From a bacterium (GTDB taxonomy: Bacteria > Planctomycetota > JACOTG01 > JAUIME01): a DNA stretch of 5,076 bases. Each line of letters starts with the position of its first letter. Position 1 is the first letter of the stretch. Below the pieces are notes generated by a model, which was not told where the DNA came from, did not search any database, and saw nothing but the letters and a program-made list of their open reading frames with translations. Location of the stretch: the NCBI GenBank assembly GCA_030433195.1, contig JAUIME010000436.1, positions 1 through 5,076 on the forward strand. The letters are read 5' to 3'. Positions 1-5,076 of the stretch are shown here, piece after piece. A program made the translations under genes and the position numbers.

Positions 1-419
1 ACGCGGTGGCGCCGTTCGTGCTCAACGCGCGACTCAAGGGCGTGATGAAGCGTACGCCGGAGCGCGACAAGCACATCGTCAACGTGTCGGCCATGGAGGG
101 GCAGTTCTACCGCGCGTTCAAGACCGACAAGCATCCGCACACGAACATGGCGAAGGCCGCGCTCAACATGATGACGCGGACGTCGTCGCCCGATTACCTC
201 GCCGACGGCATCCACATGAACAGCGTCGACACGGGGTGGATCACCGACGAAGATCCCGTGCACCTCACGATCGCCAAGCGCGAAGAACACGGGTTTCATC
301 CGCCGCTCGATCACGTCGACGCGGCAGCCCGCATCCTCGATCCGATCTTCGACGGGATCGCGACGGGGCGGCACCTCTGGGGGCAATTCCTCAAGGACTA
401 CAAGCCGACGCGTTGGTGA
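1..419 (+). CDS. Short-chain dehydrogenase/reductase (SDR) family oxidoreductase, C-terminal part
   Basis: The frame is open from the left edge (first full codon at 3-5) and ends at TGA 417-419. The gene begins upstream; the GTG at position 6 is an internal valine, not a start. About 138 residues are visible. They are the second half of an SDR Rossmann fold: the strand and serine of the active site (VNVSAMEG, Ser codon 87-89), a helix carrying the active-site lysine (NMAKAALNMM, Lys codon 153-155), and MNSVDTGW, the counterpart of the usual NxVxPG segment. Family members reduce or oxidise carbonyl/hydroxyl groups with NAD(P)H; the substrate is unknown here, and the N-terminal cofactor-binding glycine motif lies outside the window. 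The residue four before the lysine, normally Tyr of YxxxK, is Thr (codon 141-143). From memory, an HTNMAKAAL-type motif is shared by a subgroup of SDRs, so this is probably a subfamily trait rather than damage. The C-terminus (FLKDYKPTRW) looks complete. The 3' end overlaps the convergent methyltransferase gene by 22 bases. Confidence 0.9.
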   Translation, partial: AVAPFVLNARLKGVMKRTPERDKHIVNVSAMEGQFYRAFKTDKHPHTNMAKAALNMMTRTSSPDYLADGIHMNSVDTGWITDEDPVHLTIAKREEHGFHPPLDHVDAAARILDPIFDGIATGRHLWGQFLKDYKPTRW

Positions 420-1135
420 ACCGGCGGCGTCGCGACGAGAAGGCGACGCATCGGCGTGATCGCGGACGGCAGCTCGTCCCACGTGACGCGGTAGCCGGCG
501 GCCTCGAGGCGCAGCGTTCGCTCGATGTCACAAGCGTCGCGGATGCCGAGCGCGCGTTCGATTGCGGGCGAGCCCGAGTAGGCGCGACGCGAGTCGCAGC
601 AGGGGAGCACGCCCACGGCACCGCCGACCCGGTGGGCGATGTCGATGACGGTGTCGGATCGTGGTCCGCAGGCGTGGACCGCGAGGATCGCGGCGCGCTC
701 CGGCAGGTGATCGCGAATGCCGTTCATCGACGTCGTGCGAAAGTCGAGCTTGGGTTCGATCCACGGCGCGAGCTCGACGAGCGCGTCGTGCAGCCGATCG
801 TGGCTCGGCGGCCGACGCTTGTCGACGAGAACGATACGCTCGACGCGCGGCTCGAAGACGGCGAACAGAAGCCCCGTGAGCCCGTGACCGCAGCACAGAT
901 CGGCGACGACCCGCGCGCGCAAGCGACGGCGGACCCGCGCGAAGAACTCCGTCGACTCGAAGAATTCCTTGATGGAGATCGAGCGCGTCGCGGCGATCGC
1001 TTGCGCGACCTTGGCCGGCATCGATCCGTCGTCGAACATCTCGACGTGACGCGGTGCGAGGCGATCGGTCGAGCCCGTGAACGGCGCGAGCGCGGAGTCG
1101 TTGCAGGCCGGGAGAAAGCGGAAACGAGCGGTCAT
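398..1135 (-). CDS. SAM-dependent methyltransferase, Methyltransf_32-like
   Basis: A 245-residue protein predicted to transfer a methyl group from S-adenosylmethionine in the cytoplasm; the acceptor is not known. Motif I is VADLCCGHG (about residues 77-85), the glycine-rich SAM loop. It is followed by strand 2 ending in an acidic residue (IVLVD, Asp about 105). A HACG motif (about 154-157) is followed by SD, and a PCC motif lies near 178-180. The HACG...D and CC pair is characteristic of the Methyltransf_32 group, which includes METTL25/RRNAD1-like proteins. The N-terminal segment (FRFLPACND, then a region with FFESTEFF) precedes the fold. I chose ATG 1135-1133: the frame stays open to 1318, but that would run through the divergent S4 gene start, and the sequence before 1135 does not look conserved. 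No Shine-Dalgarno precedes this ATG; a sigma70-like promoter ends six bases before it, pointing to leaderless initiation. An in-frame ATG at 1165 would lie inside that promoter. The stop (TAG, 400-398) falls within the SDR gene. The family-level call is firm; the substrate is open. Confidence 0.85.
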   Translation of the reverse strand: MTARFRFLPACNDSALAPFTGSTDRLAPRHVEMFDDGSMPAKVAQAIAATRSISIKEFFESTEFFARVRRRLRARVVADLCCGHGLTGLLFAVFEPRVERIVLVDKRRPPSHDRLHDALVELAPWIEPKLDFRTTSMNGIRDHLPERAAILAVHACGPRSDTVIDIAHRVGGAVGVLPCCDSRRAYSGSPAIERALGIRDACDIERTLRLEAAGYRVTWDELPSAITPMRRLLVATPPVHQRVGL

Positions 1136-1141
1136 GCGAGC

Positions 1142-1170
1142 AGGATAGCGTCTCGCGATCGTCATGTCAG
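1142..1170 (-). promoter_or_regulatory. Sigma70-like promoter of the methyltransferase gene, leaderless
   Basis: On the minus strand CTGACA (1170-1165) matches the -35 consensus TTGACA at five of six bases, and TATCCT (1147-1142) matches TATAAT at four of six, with the optimal 17-base spacer. Six bases separate the -10 box from the ATG at 1135, so transcription would start at or next to the A of the start codon. This is the best promoter in the window. It is inferred from sequence only. Confidence 0.5.
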
Positions 1171-1220
1171 CGGTTCGGCAGGCCGGCGGCCACGAGAGGG
1201 AGGCGCCTTGCGAGAATCGA

Positions 1221-1249
1221 TTGAACGACGGGCGAGCGGGAGCGACACT
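1221..1249 (+). promoter_or_regulatory. Candidate promoter of the S4-domain gene
   Basis: TTGAAC (1221-1226, four of six to TTGACA) and GACACT (1244-1249, three of six to TATAAT) are separated by 17 bases. A start near 1256 would give a leader of about 38 bases before ATG 1294, a sensible length with the Shine-Dalgarno at 1281-1287. The -10 is weak and overlaps a palindrome, so this is a candidate only. Confidence 0.35.
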
Positions 1250-1254
1250 GTCGC
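1242..1254. promoter_or_regulatory. Perfect inverted repeat GCGACA-C-TGTCGC, possible operator
   Basis: Two perfect 6-base arms flank a single central base. The palindrome covers the candidate -10 box of the S4-domain gene, where a bound dimeric regulator would block RNA polymerase. Twelve paired bases in a 158-base GC-rich gap could also arise by chance, and I do not recognise the site as belonging to a known regulator. Confidence 0.2.
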
Positions 1255-1280
1255 GCTGCGAAGCTCGTGGAACGGCGAGC

Positions 1281-1287
1281 GGAAAGG
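1281..1287 (+). promoter_or_regulatory. Ribosome binding site of the S4-domain gene
   Basis: The purine-rich GGAAAGG ends six bases before ATG 1294 and decides this start over an in-frame GTG at 1267, which has no comparable site and would add nine charged residues not typical of the family. Confidence 0.6.
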
Positions 1288-1293
1288 CACGCG

Positions 1294-1521
1294 ATGCAAA
1301 CAGATGACGAAGTCCCATCGGGCGGGCCGGTCATCCGGCTCGATCAGTTCTTGAAGTTCGCCGGTCTTGCGGATACGGGCGGCGAAGCCAAGACGCGAAT
1401 CCAAGCGGGCGAGGTCCGTGTGAATGGCGAGGTGGAGACTCGGCGCGGCCGCAAGCTCCACGTCGGTGATGCGGTCGAACTCGACGGCGAAACCTACGAC
1501 ATCGCCGCGCCGGAAGACTGA
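1294..1521 (+). CDS. Small S4-domain RNA-binding protein, YbcJ/YaaA-like
   Basis: A 75-residue protein made of little more than one S4 RNA-binding domain, the alpha-L fold that grips structured RNA in ribosomal protein S4, pseudouridine synthases and tyrosyl-tRNA synthetase. The diagnostic order is present: IRLDQFLKFAGLA (residues 14-26), then GGEAKTRIQAGEVRVNGE (29-46), ending in the basic ETRRGRKL (48-55) and GDAVEL. The arginine/lysine cluster is the expected RNA contact. Length and motif order match the stand-alone S4 proteins YbcJ of Escherichia coli and YaaA of Bacillus, thought to act near the ribosome; the precise role is unsettled. An acidic, flexible N-terminus (MQTDDE) precedes the domain. 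The gene is divergent from the methyltransferase and ends 19 bases before the stop of the convergent lipoprotein gene. The two RNA/methylation-type neighbours share a promoter region, but a functional link is only a guess. Confidence 0.9.
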   Translation: MQTDDEVPSGGPVIRLDQFLKFAGLADTGGEAKTRIQAGEVRVNGEVETRRGRKLHVGDAVELDGETYDIAAPED

Positions 1522-1523
1522 TC

Positions 1524-1540
1524 CCGGCGCGGCGGGCCGG
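1524..1540. terminator. Short GC hairpin between convergent genes, weak terminator candidate
   Basis: CCGGC (1524-1528) pairs with GCCGG (1536-1540) around a seven-base loop, filling almost all of the 19-base gap between the S4-domain and lipoprotein stop codons. Its position suits a bidirectional terminator, but the stem is only five pairs and no T-tract follows on either strand, so it is not a standard intrinsic terminator. Confidence 0.25.
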
Positions 1541-3484
1541 TCACTCCGTGAGATCCCGTACCGCGATGTGGATCGAATCGACGCGCGGTACGACGCCCGT
1601 CATCGGATTTCCGACGAGGTCGATGAGGAACGCGATCGCCTCGCGAGAGTCGGCGACGTCGATATCAGGATCGAACTGTTCGACTCGGGGCTCGTCGCCG
1701 ACCGACGTTCCCGCAAAGCGCACGTCGATCGACGTGCCCGTGCGCGACGGGTCGGAAACCACGAGGTAGGCCTCGTAGTCGGGCGCGAGCGCGGGCGCTT
1801 CGTATCCCTTCGAGAGCGCGCGGCTGATCGAGCGGACGAGCTCGAATCGATGTTCGTACTGGGTGTTCTCGCGACCGTTGCGACCGCGGTCGTCGTCGGC
1901 GTTCGAGAAGATGCGGTTTCGCGGGAACGACCGCGTGGAGTCGTTTCGGAAGAGCTGGAAGGTATCCCCGTTGTCGGGAATTCGGACGTCGAGCATGAGG
2001 TTTCGGTTGCTCTCCCAGAGGATGCAGTCTTGGAAGTCGGGCCACGGCTCCCACTCGCGGTCGAGCGCGTTACGGACGTAGTAGTCGCCCTCGAAGACCG
2101 TCGCGGGATTCCCCGGCACGGACAGGTCGAAGTTGTCCTCGTACACGAAGCTGAGTTCCGGCGGGTTCAGGACGCGAACGCCGAGCTTCATGACGAGCCC
2201 GCGGTATCCGGAGTCGAAGACGAAGTTCGATTTGGGACCCCAGCTCATGCCGACGATGTACTCGGGGTCGTGCGGGATGTCCGTCGCGTGGAACTGCATC
2301 TGGAAGCGGCAGCCGTTCGGCGTGGACGGGTTGGTTCTCTCCACGAGGGGATGGGCGAGCTTGTAGACGTTCGGCGGGGGAGTGCCGACGCCGCGCGGCA
2401 GCATCGGGAGGTAGTCGACGGTTCGCGACGACACCGGTCGCGCCGCGAGCTCACCGCCGCCCCAGATCGCGGTCGAGTCGTCTTGGTTCATCGAGTCGTC
2501 GTCGAACGTCTCGGTGATGATCGAATAGTTGGGCTCTCCCGGGGTGTCGGCGGTGCGGAATCCGAAGCCGGTCGGCGCGAGCGCGTTTCCCGCGAGATCT
2601 CGGATTCCCGCGTCGAGGCGGATCTCGAACGCGAACGGTTCGCTCGAGTTGGGATCATCGCCAAGCGAGAGTATCGGATCGATCGTGATCGATCGCGCGT
2701 CGGGCGTCAGCTCGGCGCGCACGAGCGCCATCTCGCCGACTCCCGATACCGGAATCGCGGGATCTGAGACATTCACGATCGAGACGGTGCTCATGGCCAA
2801 CACCGTAGCCGGGTCGAGCGCCTCGTCGAATCGGATCGTGAAGACAGGATCGACGGGGTCGAGGAGCGGCCAATCCGCCGGGTCGAGACTCATGGGATTT
2901 CCGAACTGGATCGGTGCGGGATCGATCCCGAGCGGGTCGGCCGCGAGCCCGGGGGCGATCGGCGGATCCTCGGGGAGAAACGCGTCGGTGGTTCGGAACG
3001 CGACCGTGAACGTCGACTCGAGCGGTTCGCCGCGGCGGCTCAGGACGCCGCGCTCGACGTCGGCGAGGATCTCGAGTCGCAGGTCGGCGAACGCCGGGAG
3101 CCCGATGCCGTTGATCGGCGGCGACGTTTGCGGGAAGTAGTCGTTCGAGTCGCCGGGCAGGACGACCGCGTACCAGCGGATGCTGCGATCGTCGTCGGCG
3201 ATCTCGATGCGACCGGGTACGATCTCCGTGCCCATGCGCACGGCGAACGCGGTCGCGGAGACGGTGTCGCGGTCGACGCGGTCGTCGAACGTTACCTCGA
3301 GGAATCGATTGCGCGGCACGGTATCGTCTTCGGCGATCCCCTCGACCGAGACGACGCCGAGCGGGCCCGGCTTGTTTCCGCTGCTGCCGTCGCTGCAAGC
3401 CGGAAGAATCAGCGCGAGGACGGCCACCACGAGCGCTGCGATGGCCGCGGATCCGGTCGTTCGTCGTTGTGATCGTGCATTCAT
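1541..3484 (-). CDS. Lipoprotein with two Big_5 (SbsA Ig-like) domains and an unclassified C-terminal region
   Basis: A 647-residue exported protein. The N-terminus is a lipoprotein signal: basic MNARSQRR, a hydrophobic core (AALVVAVLALI), then LPAC with the lipidated Cys at residue 30, followed by SDGSSG. Asp at +3 after C and S need not imply inner-membrane retention outside enterics. Residues about 43-165 form an Ig-like unit (VPRNRFLEVTFDDRVDRDTV ... VAFRTT). A proline/aspartate-rich linker follows, then a clearer Big_5 unit at about 211-311 (FTIRFDEALDPATV ... GIRDLAGNALAP ... FGFRTA). Such domains are usually structural spacers on surface proteins. Residues 312-647 begin with IITETFDDDSMNQ, are aromatic- and aspartate-rich, contain two cysteines (about 392 and 487), and match no family I recognise; a beta-sandwich is plausible. 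I chose ATG 3484 because GGGAGAG precedes it and the signal peptide begins there; the frame is open to 3574 but that extension is not signal-like. The gene is divergent from the other exported protein and convergent with the S4-domain gene. No enzymatic motif is visible. Confidence 0.85.
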   Translation of the reverse strand: MNARSQRRTTGSAAIAALVVAVLALILPACSDGSSGNKPGPLGVVSVEGIAEDDTVPRNRFLEVTFDDRVDRDTVSATAFAVRMGTEIVPGRIEIADDDRSIRWYAVVLPGDSNDYFPQTSPPINGIGLPAFADLRLEILADVERGVLSRRGEPLESTFTVAFRTTDAFLPEDPPIAPGLAADPLGIDPAPIQFGNPMSLDPADWPLLDPVDPVFTIRFDEALDPATVLAMSTVSIVNVSDPAIPVSGVGEMALVRAELTPDARSITIDPILSLGDDPNSSEPFAFEIRLDAGIRDLAGNALAPTGFGFRTADTPGEPNYSIITETFDDDSMNQDDSTAIWGGGELAARPVSSRTVDYLPMLPRGVGTPPPNVYKLAHPLVERTNPSTPNGCRFQMQFHATDIPHDPEYIVGMSWGPKSNFVFDSGYRGLVMKLGVRVLNPPELSFVYEDNFDLSVPGNPATVFEGDYYVRNALDREWEPWPDFQDCILWESNRNLMLDVRIPDNGDTFQLFRNDSTRSFPRNRIFSNADDDRGRNGRENTQYEHRFELVRSISRALSKGYEAPALAPDYEAYLVVSDPSRTGTSIDVRFAGTSVGDEPRVEQFDPDIDVADSREAIAFLIDLVGNPMTGVVPRVDSIHIAVRDLTE

Positions 3485-3488
3485 GTGT

Positions 3489-3495
3489 CTCTCCC
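3489..3495 (-). promoter_or_regulatory. Ribosome binding site of the lipoprotein gene
   Basis: Minus-strand GGGAGAG sits just before ATG 3484-3482, with GGGAG ending six bases from the start. It supports this start over the longer frame reaching 3574. Confidence 0.65.
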
Positions 3496-3527
3496 GATTC
3501 TCCAGATTCGGTTTCGAGCGAGTGTCC

Positions 3528-3536
3528 AGTGTACCA
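3528..3536 (-). promoter_or_regulatory. Candidate extended -10 promoter of the lipoprotein gene
   Basis: Minus-strand TGG-TACACT has the TGn extension plus a hexamer matching TATAAT at four of six bases. A start near 3521 would give a leader of about 37 bases. No good -35 is present at the right distance, which extended -10 promoters tolerate. Confidence 0.3.
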
Positions 3537-3580
3537 GGATTCGTCGACCGCGAATGCCGGGCCGGTTCGGGCACGGATCG

Positions 3581-3589
3581 TGCTACGAT
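3581..3589 (+). promoter_or_regulatory. Candidate extended -10 promoter of the exported protein gene
   Basis: TGC-TACGAT carries the TGn extension and matches TATAAT at four of six bases. A start near 3596 would give a leader of about 47 bases before ATG 3643. No convincing -35 is seen. It is about 50 bases from the matching element on the other strand, so the two genes appear to share one divergent control region. Confidence 0.3.
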
Positions 3590-3632
3590 TCGTTGCGCCG
3601 TCTTCGGGGAACGGATCTGCGCTGTTCACGAT

Positions 3633-3638
3633 GGAGGA
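3633..3638 (+). promoter_or_regulatory. Ribosome binding site of the exported protein gene
   Basis: GGAGGA lies just upstream of ATG 3643, with GGAGG ending five bases before it, a near-ideal Shine-Dalgarno. It overlaps the in-frame ATG at 3631, which therefore cannot be the main start. Confidence 0.75.
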
Positions 3639-3642
3639 AGCC

Positions 3643-4206
3643 ATGAATCGATGGGACGACGCGCCGCCCATGCGGGGAATGTTCGGTGACATGCCGGGGG
3701 GATGGGCAAGGTGTGGGGTGCTTGCGCTCGTGTGCTTCATCGGCTTCCAAGCGCCTGACGCGATCAGCGGCGGGACGTATCGCGGCCCCTCCGCGCAAGT
3801 GCCCCCAACGGGACGCACCCCGATTCTCTGTTCGGGGCAAGCGGACGCCGATCTCGTACTCTCGCTCGCGGGCGGCGTGCCGGGCGAAGAGCTCGGGCTC
3901 GTGATCGGGGGCGATCCGGGAGCCCGCTTCACGCTCTTTGCCGATACGGGCGACGGCCCGGTGTTCATCGACGGCGTCGGCACGTTCTGCCTCGACTTCG
4001 GCCCCGGATTGCGCACGATCTTCGACGGCCTCAGCAACGGCGAACCGCGGATCGACGCCGACGGCCTCTTCGCGTGGACGGTGACGATTCCCGACAAGCC
4101 GCACCTGCGCGGCCGAACGTTCTACCTGCAAGCGCTCCTCGAGACGGACGACGGTCCGGACGGCTACGCCATCACCAATCAGGTCGAGTTCTCGATCCTG
4201 CCGTAG
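3643..4206 (+). CDS. Predicted exported protein of unknown function, beta-rich
   Basis: A 187-residue protein starting at ATG 3643 behind a near-ideal Shine-Dalgarno. The first 40 residues look like a long signal peptide: a methionine- and glycine-rich n-region, a hydrophobic stretch (CGVLALVCFIGF, about 24-35), then a polar APDAIS segment where cleavage could occur; a single membrane anchor is the alternative. The mature part reads as alternating strands: DADLVLSLAGGVPGEELGLVIGG, RFTLFADTGDGPVFIDGVGT, then a segment ending LRGRTFYLQALLETDDGPDGYAITNQVEFSILP. This general layout, with a FYLQA-type strand and a TNxxxxxxLP ending, resembles the C-terminal domain of many secreted planctomycete proteins, some attached to FG-GAP repeats; that comparison is from memory. 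Two cysteines (about 63 and 116) could pair outside the cell. No catalytic motif is visible. It is divergent from the lipoprotein gene, and its stop is 24 bases from that of the next, convergent gene. Confidence 0.75.
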   Translation: MNRWDDAPPMRGMFGDMPGGWARCGVLALVCFIGFQAPDAISGGTYRGPSAQVPPTGRTPILCSGQADADLVLSLAGGVPGEELGLVIGGDPGARFTLFADTGDGPVFIDGVGTFCLDFGPGLRTIFDGLSNGEPRIDADGLFAWTVTIPDKPHLRGRTFYLQALLETDDGPDGYAITNQVEFSILP

Positions 4207-4230
4207 CGGACGGATTCGGTTCGCGTCGGT

Positions 4231-4782
4231 TCAGCTTCCCGTGATCGCACTGACGATCGCGAGAGCGATGGCGATGCCGAACGCCGCGAGCAACGCGATC
4301 TCGAGCCGCGATCGCCGGCGCTCGCGCATCGTCTCGAGCGTGATCATGCCGTCGGACCACGCCGCGAAGACGCGGTCGCGATCCACCTCGCTCGCCGTGA
4401 CCTTGACGTCGATCCTCGTCGACCGCGGATCTTCCCGTGACACTCCGTACAGATCGGCGACAGACTCGTCGTCTCGGTCACGCGCCGACGCTTCGAAACG
4501 GTAGACCTGTCGATAGCCGGGCCGCTCCACGGCGGCGAGCCGTAGATCACGAATCCGCGCCGTGCTCCGTGCGTAGCCGAGCGCGACGATTTCCCGATGG
4601 ATCGCGGCCGCGAGCGGCCGGTCCCCGACGTGGTGGCGCCATCGGTTTCGCAATCCAGCGAGGATGCCTTTCGAGCCTCGCGAGGCGGGGCCTCGATCGG
4701 ACGAAGACGTGGAGCGGTTCCGACCCGAGGGCTCGGTCGTGCGGTCGGGCTCGGGGGCTGGGGGCGGGGCGGCAGAGGGCAT
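4231..4782 (-). CDS. Hypothetical protein with a C-terminal membrane anchor
   Basis: A 183-residue protein that I do not recognise. The first 40 residues are low-complexity (Pro, Ser, Arg), probably disordered. A folded core follows from about 41 to 150, with a helical segment (LAAAIHREIVALGYA), a strand-like YRQVYRFEASARD, a VADLYGVSRED segment, a strand (TRIDVKVTA), and AAWSDGMITLETM. A basic stretch (RERRRSR, 153-159) precedes one hydrophobic helix at about 160-180 and only three final residues, the layout of a tail-anchored protein whose soluble part faces the cytoplasm. There is no N-terminal signal peptide. The start ATG (4782-4780) is the only sensible in-frame one; a weak GGA lies seven bases upstream. 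The steady core composition and positive-inside membrane end support coding on this strand over competing plus-strand frames. It is divergent from the DUF4331 gene; joint function is unproven. Confidence 0.7.
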   Translation of the reverse strand: MPSAAPPPAPEPDRTTEPSGRNRSTSSSDRGPASRGSKGILAGLRNRWRHHVGDRPLAAAIHREIVALGYARSTARIRDLRLAAVERPGYRQVYRFEASARDRDDESVADLYGVSREDPRSTRIDVKVTASEVDRDRVFAAWSDGMITLETMRERRRSRLEIALLAAFGIAIALAIVSAITGS

Positions 4783-4973
4783 GAAGGTTCCGTTCGTCGT
4801 TTCCGTAGGTGCCTTCGTCGCATCGTACTTCGCGGTTTCGGTCGGATCCTTCGGCGACGATCGAAATCCGATTCGCGTCGCCGTGCGTAACGTGCTCCGA
4901 AATTGCGACCGCGACGCGGATCCGTGGGGGCTCGCGGAGGCGGACGCACGAGACGTTGCCGAAGGAGGTTTTC
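4783..4973. promoter_or_regulatory. Divergent intergenic region between the tail-anchored and DUF4331 genes
   Basis: This 191-base gap must hold both promoters. Toward the minus-strand gene, TACGAT (4827-4822) is a four-of-six -10 candidate that would give a leader of about 32 bases, but no -35 matches. Toward the DUF4331 gene I see no convincing sigma70 element and no clear ECF-type motif. Two GGATCC sites are present without evident meaning. Confidence 0.35.
4962..4969 (+). promoter_or_regulatory. Strong Shine-Dalgarno of the DUF4331 gene
   Basis: AAGGAGGT is an uninterrupted match to the anti-Shine-Dalgarno and, with GGAGG ending five bases before ATG 4974, fixes the start. It is the strongest ribosome binding site in the window and suggests high translation. 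Confidence 0.85.
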
Positions 4974-5076
4974 ATGTCATCGAAACGACGGGTCGCCGCT
5001 TGCTTTCTGCTCGCGGCTGTTCATGCGGTCGTGCCGGGCCCGCTCGCGCTGGGATCGAGCCACCGCGAAGCGCCGC
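4974..5076 (+). CDS. DUF4331 domain protein, N-terminal fragment with signal peptide
   Basis: The gene starts at ATG 4974 and runs off the right edge after 34 codons. The translated start is a Sec signal peptide: basic MSSKRR, a hydrophobic stretch rich in Ala, Leu and Val (about 7-20), and a likely signal peptidase I site after PLALG (A at -3, G at -1, about residue 27). The mature protein then begins SSHREAP, the hallmark opening of DUF4331 proteins, which normally continues through the aspartate/asparagine-rich start of a several-hundred-residue secreted beta-rich domain. DUF4331 proteins are exported and have no agreed function. The identification rests on this short signature plus its position right after the signal peptide, which is where the family carries it. 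What lies downstream, including any companion gene, cannot be seen here. Confidence 0.85.
   Translation, partial: MSSKRRVAACFLLAAVHAVVPGPLALGSSHREAP

Noticed and set aside
236..1354. Plus-strand open frame of 372 codons across the methyltransferase locus
   Set aside because: The translation is arginine-rich and low in structure, typical of an antisense shadow in GC-rich DNA, while the minus strand encodes clear methyltransferase motifs.
2677..2694. GATCGATC-GT-GATCGATC repeat as a possible regulatory element
   Set aside because: It lies inside the lipoprotein gene and encodes ordinary residues (RSITID) of the second Ig-like domain; I kept it only as part of the GATC excess.
1424..2767. Plus-strand open frame of 447 codons antisense to the lipoprotein
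   Set aside because: It has no recognisable domain and an excess of Arg, Val, Glu and Asp, and it lies opposite a gene with a signal peptide, ribosome binding site and Ig-like domains.
2655..4097. Minus-strand open frame of 480 codons
   Set aside because: It spans two genes and the divergent promoter region between them, and its product is repetitive Arg/Pro/Ser sequence without any domain.
4207..4230. Possible terminator between the convergent exported-protein and tail-anchored genes
   Set aside because: The gap contains a direct repeat of CGGTTC but no stem-loop or T-tract.
4344..4975. Minus-strand open frames reaching into the gap before the DUF4331 gene
   Set aside because: They are in other frames of the tail-anchored gene, have arginine/proline-rich products, and one begins on the complement of the DUF4331 ribosome binding site.

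Overview
The window is GC-rich DNA (roughly two thirds G+C by eye) with a dense set of short, independent genes. It looks chromosomal and bacterial. A lipoprotein with SbsA-type Ig-like (Big_5) domains, a small exported protein ending in a beta-rich domain, and the start of a DUF4331 protein together suggest a Planctomycetota-like organism. That placement is inferred from protein style, not from a marker gene, and other GC-rich Gram-negative groups such as Myxococcota cannot be excluded. I see no mobile element, CRISPR array, tRNA or rRNA.

Layout from left to right: (1) the 3' end of a short-chain dehydrogenase/reductase gene (+, to 419); (2) a SAM-dependent methyltransferase gene of the Methyltransf_32 type (-, 398-1135), overlapping the first gene tail to tail; (3) a 75-residue S4-domain RNA-binding protein (+, 1294-1521); (4) a 647-residue lipoprotein with two Ig-like domains and a large unclassified C-terminal region (-, 1541-3484); (5) a 187-residue exported protein (+, 3643-4206); (6) a 183-residue protein with one C-terminal membrane helix (-, 4231-4782); (7) the first 34 codons of a DUF4331 protein with a signal peptide (+, from 4974). 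No gap between genes reaches 300 bases. The three larger gaps (158, 158 and 191 bases) are divergent promoter regions.

The seven genes alternate strand without exception, so no two neighbours can share an ordinary operon transcript. Any coordination would act through the three shared divergent promoter regions or through convergent read-through at the three tight 3' junctions (22-base overlap, 19-base gap, 24-base gap). Genes 4 and 5 are both predicted to be exported and share a divergent control region, so they are the pair most likely to be linked. Genes 1-3 look like unrelated housekeeping or accessory functions. Genes 6 and 7 are also divergent.

The most useful regulatory observation is a good sigma70-type promoter (CTGACA, 17 bases, TATCCT) placed so that the methyltransferase transcript would begin at or next to its ATG, implying a leaderless mRNA. 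I did not find a convincing new multi-gene system. The best candidates for novelty are the unclassified C-terminal region of the lipoprotein, the tail-anchored protein, and a strong excess of GATC tetramers across the window.
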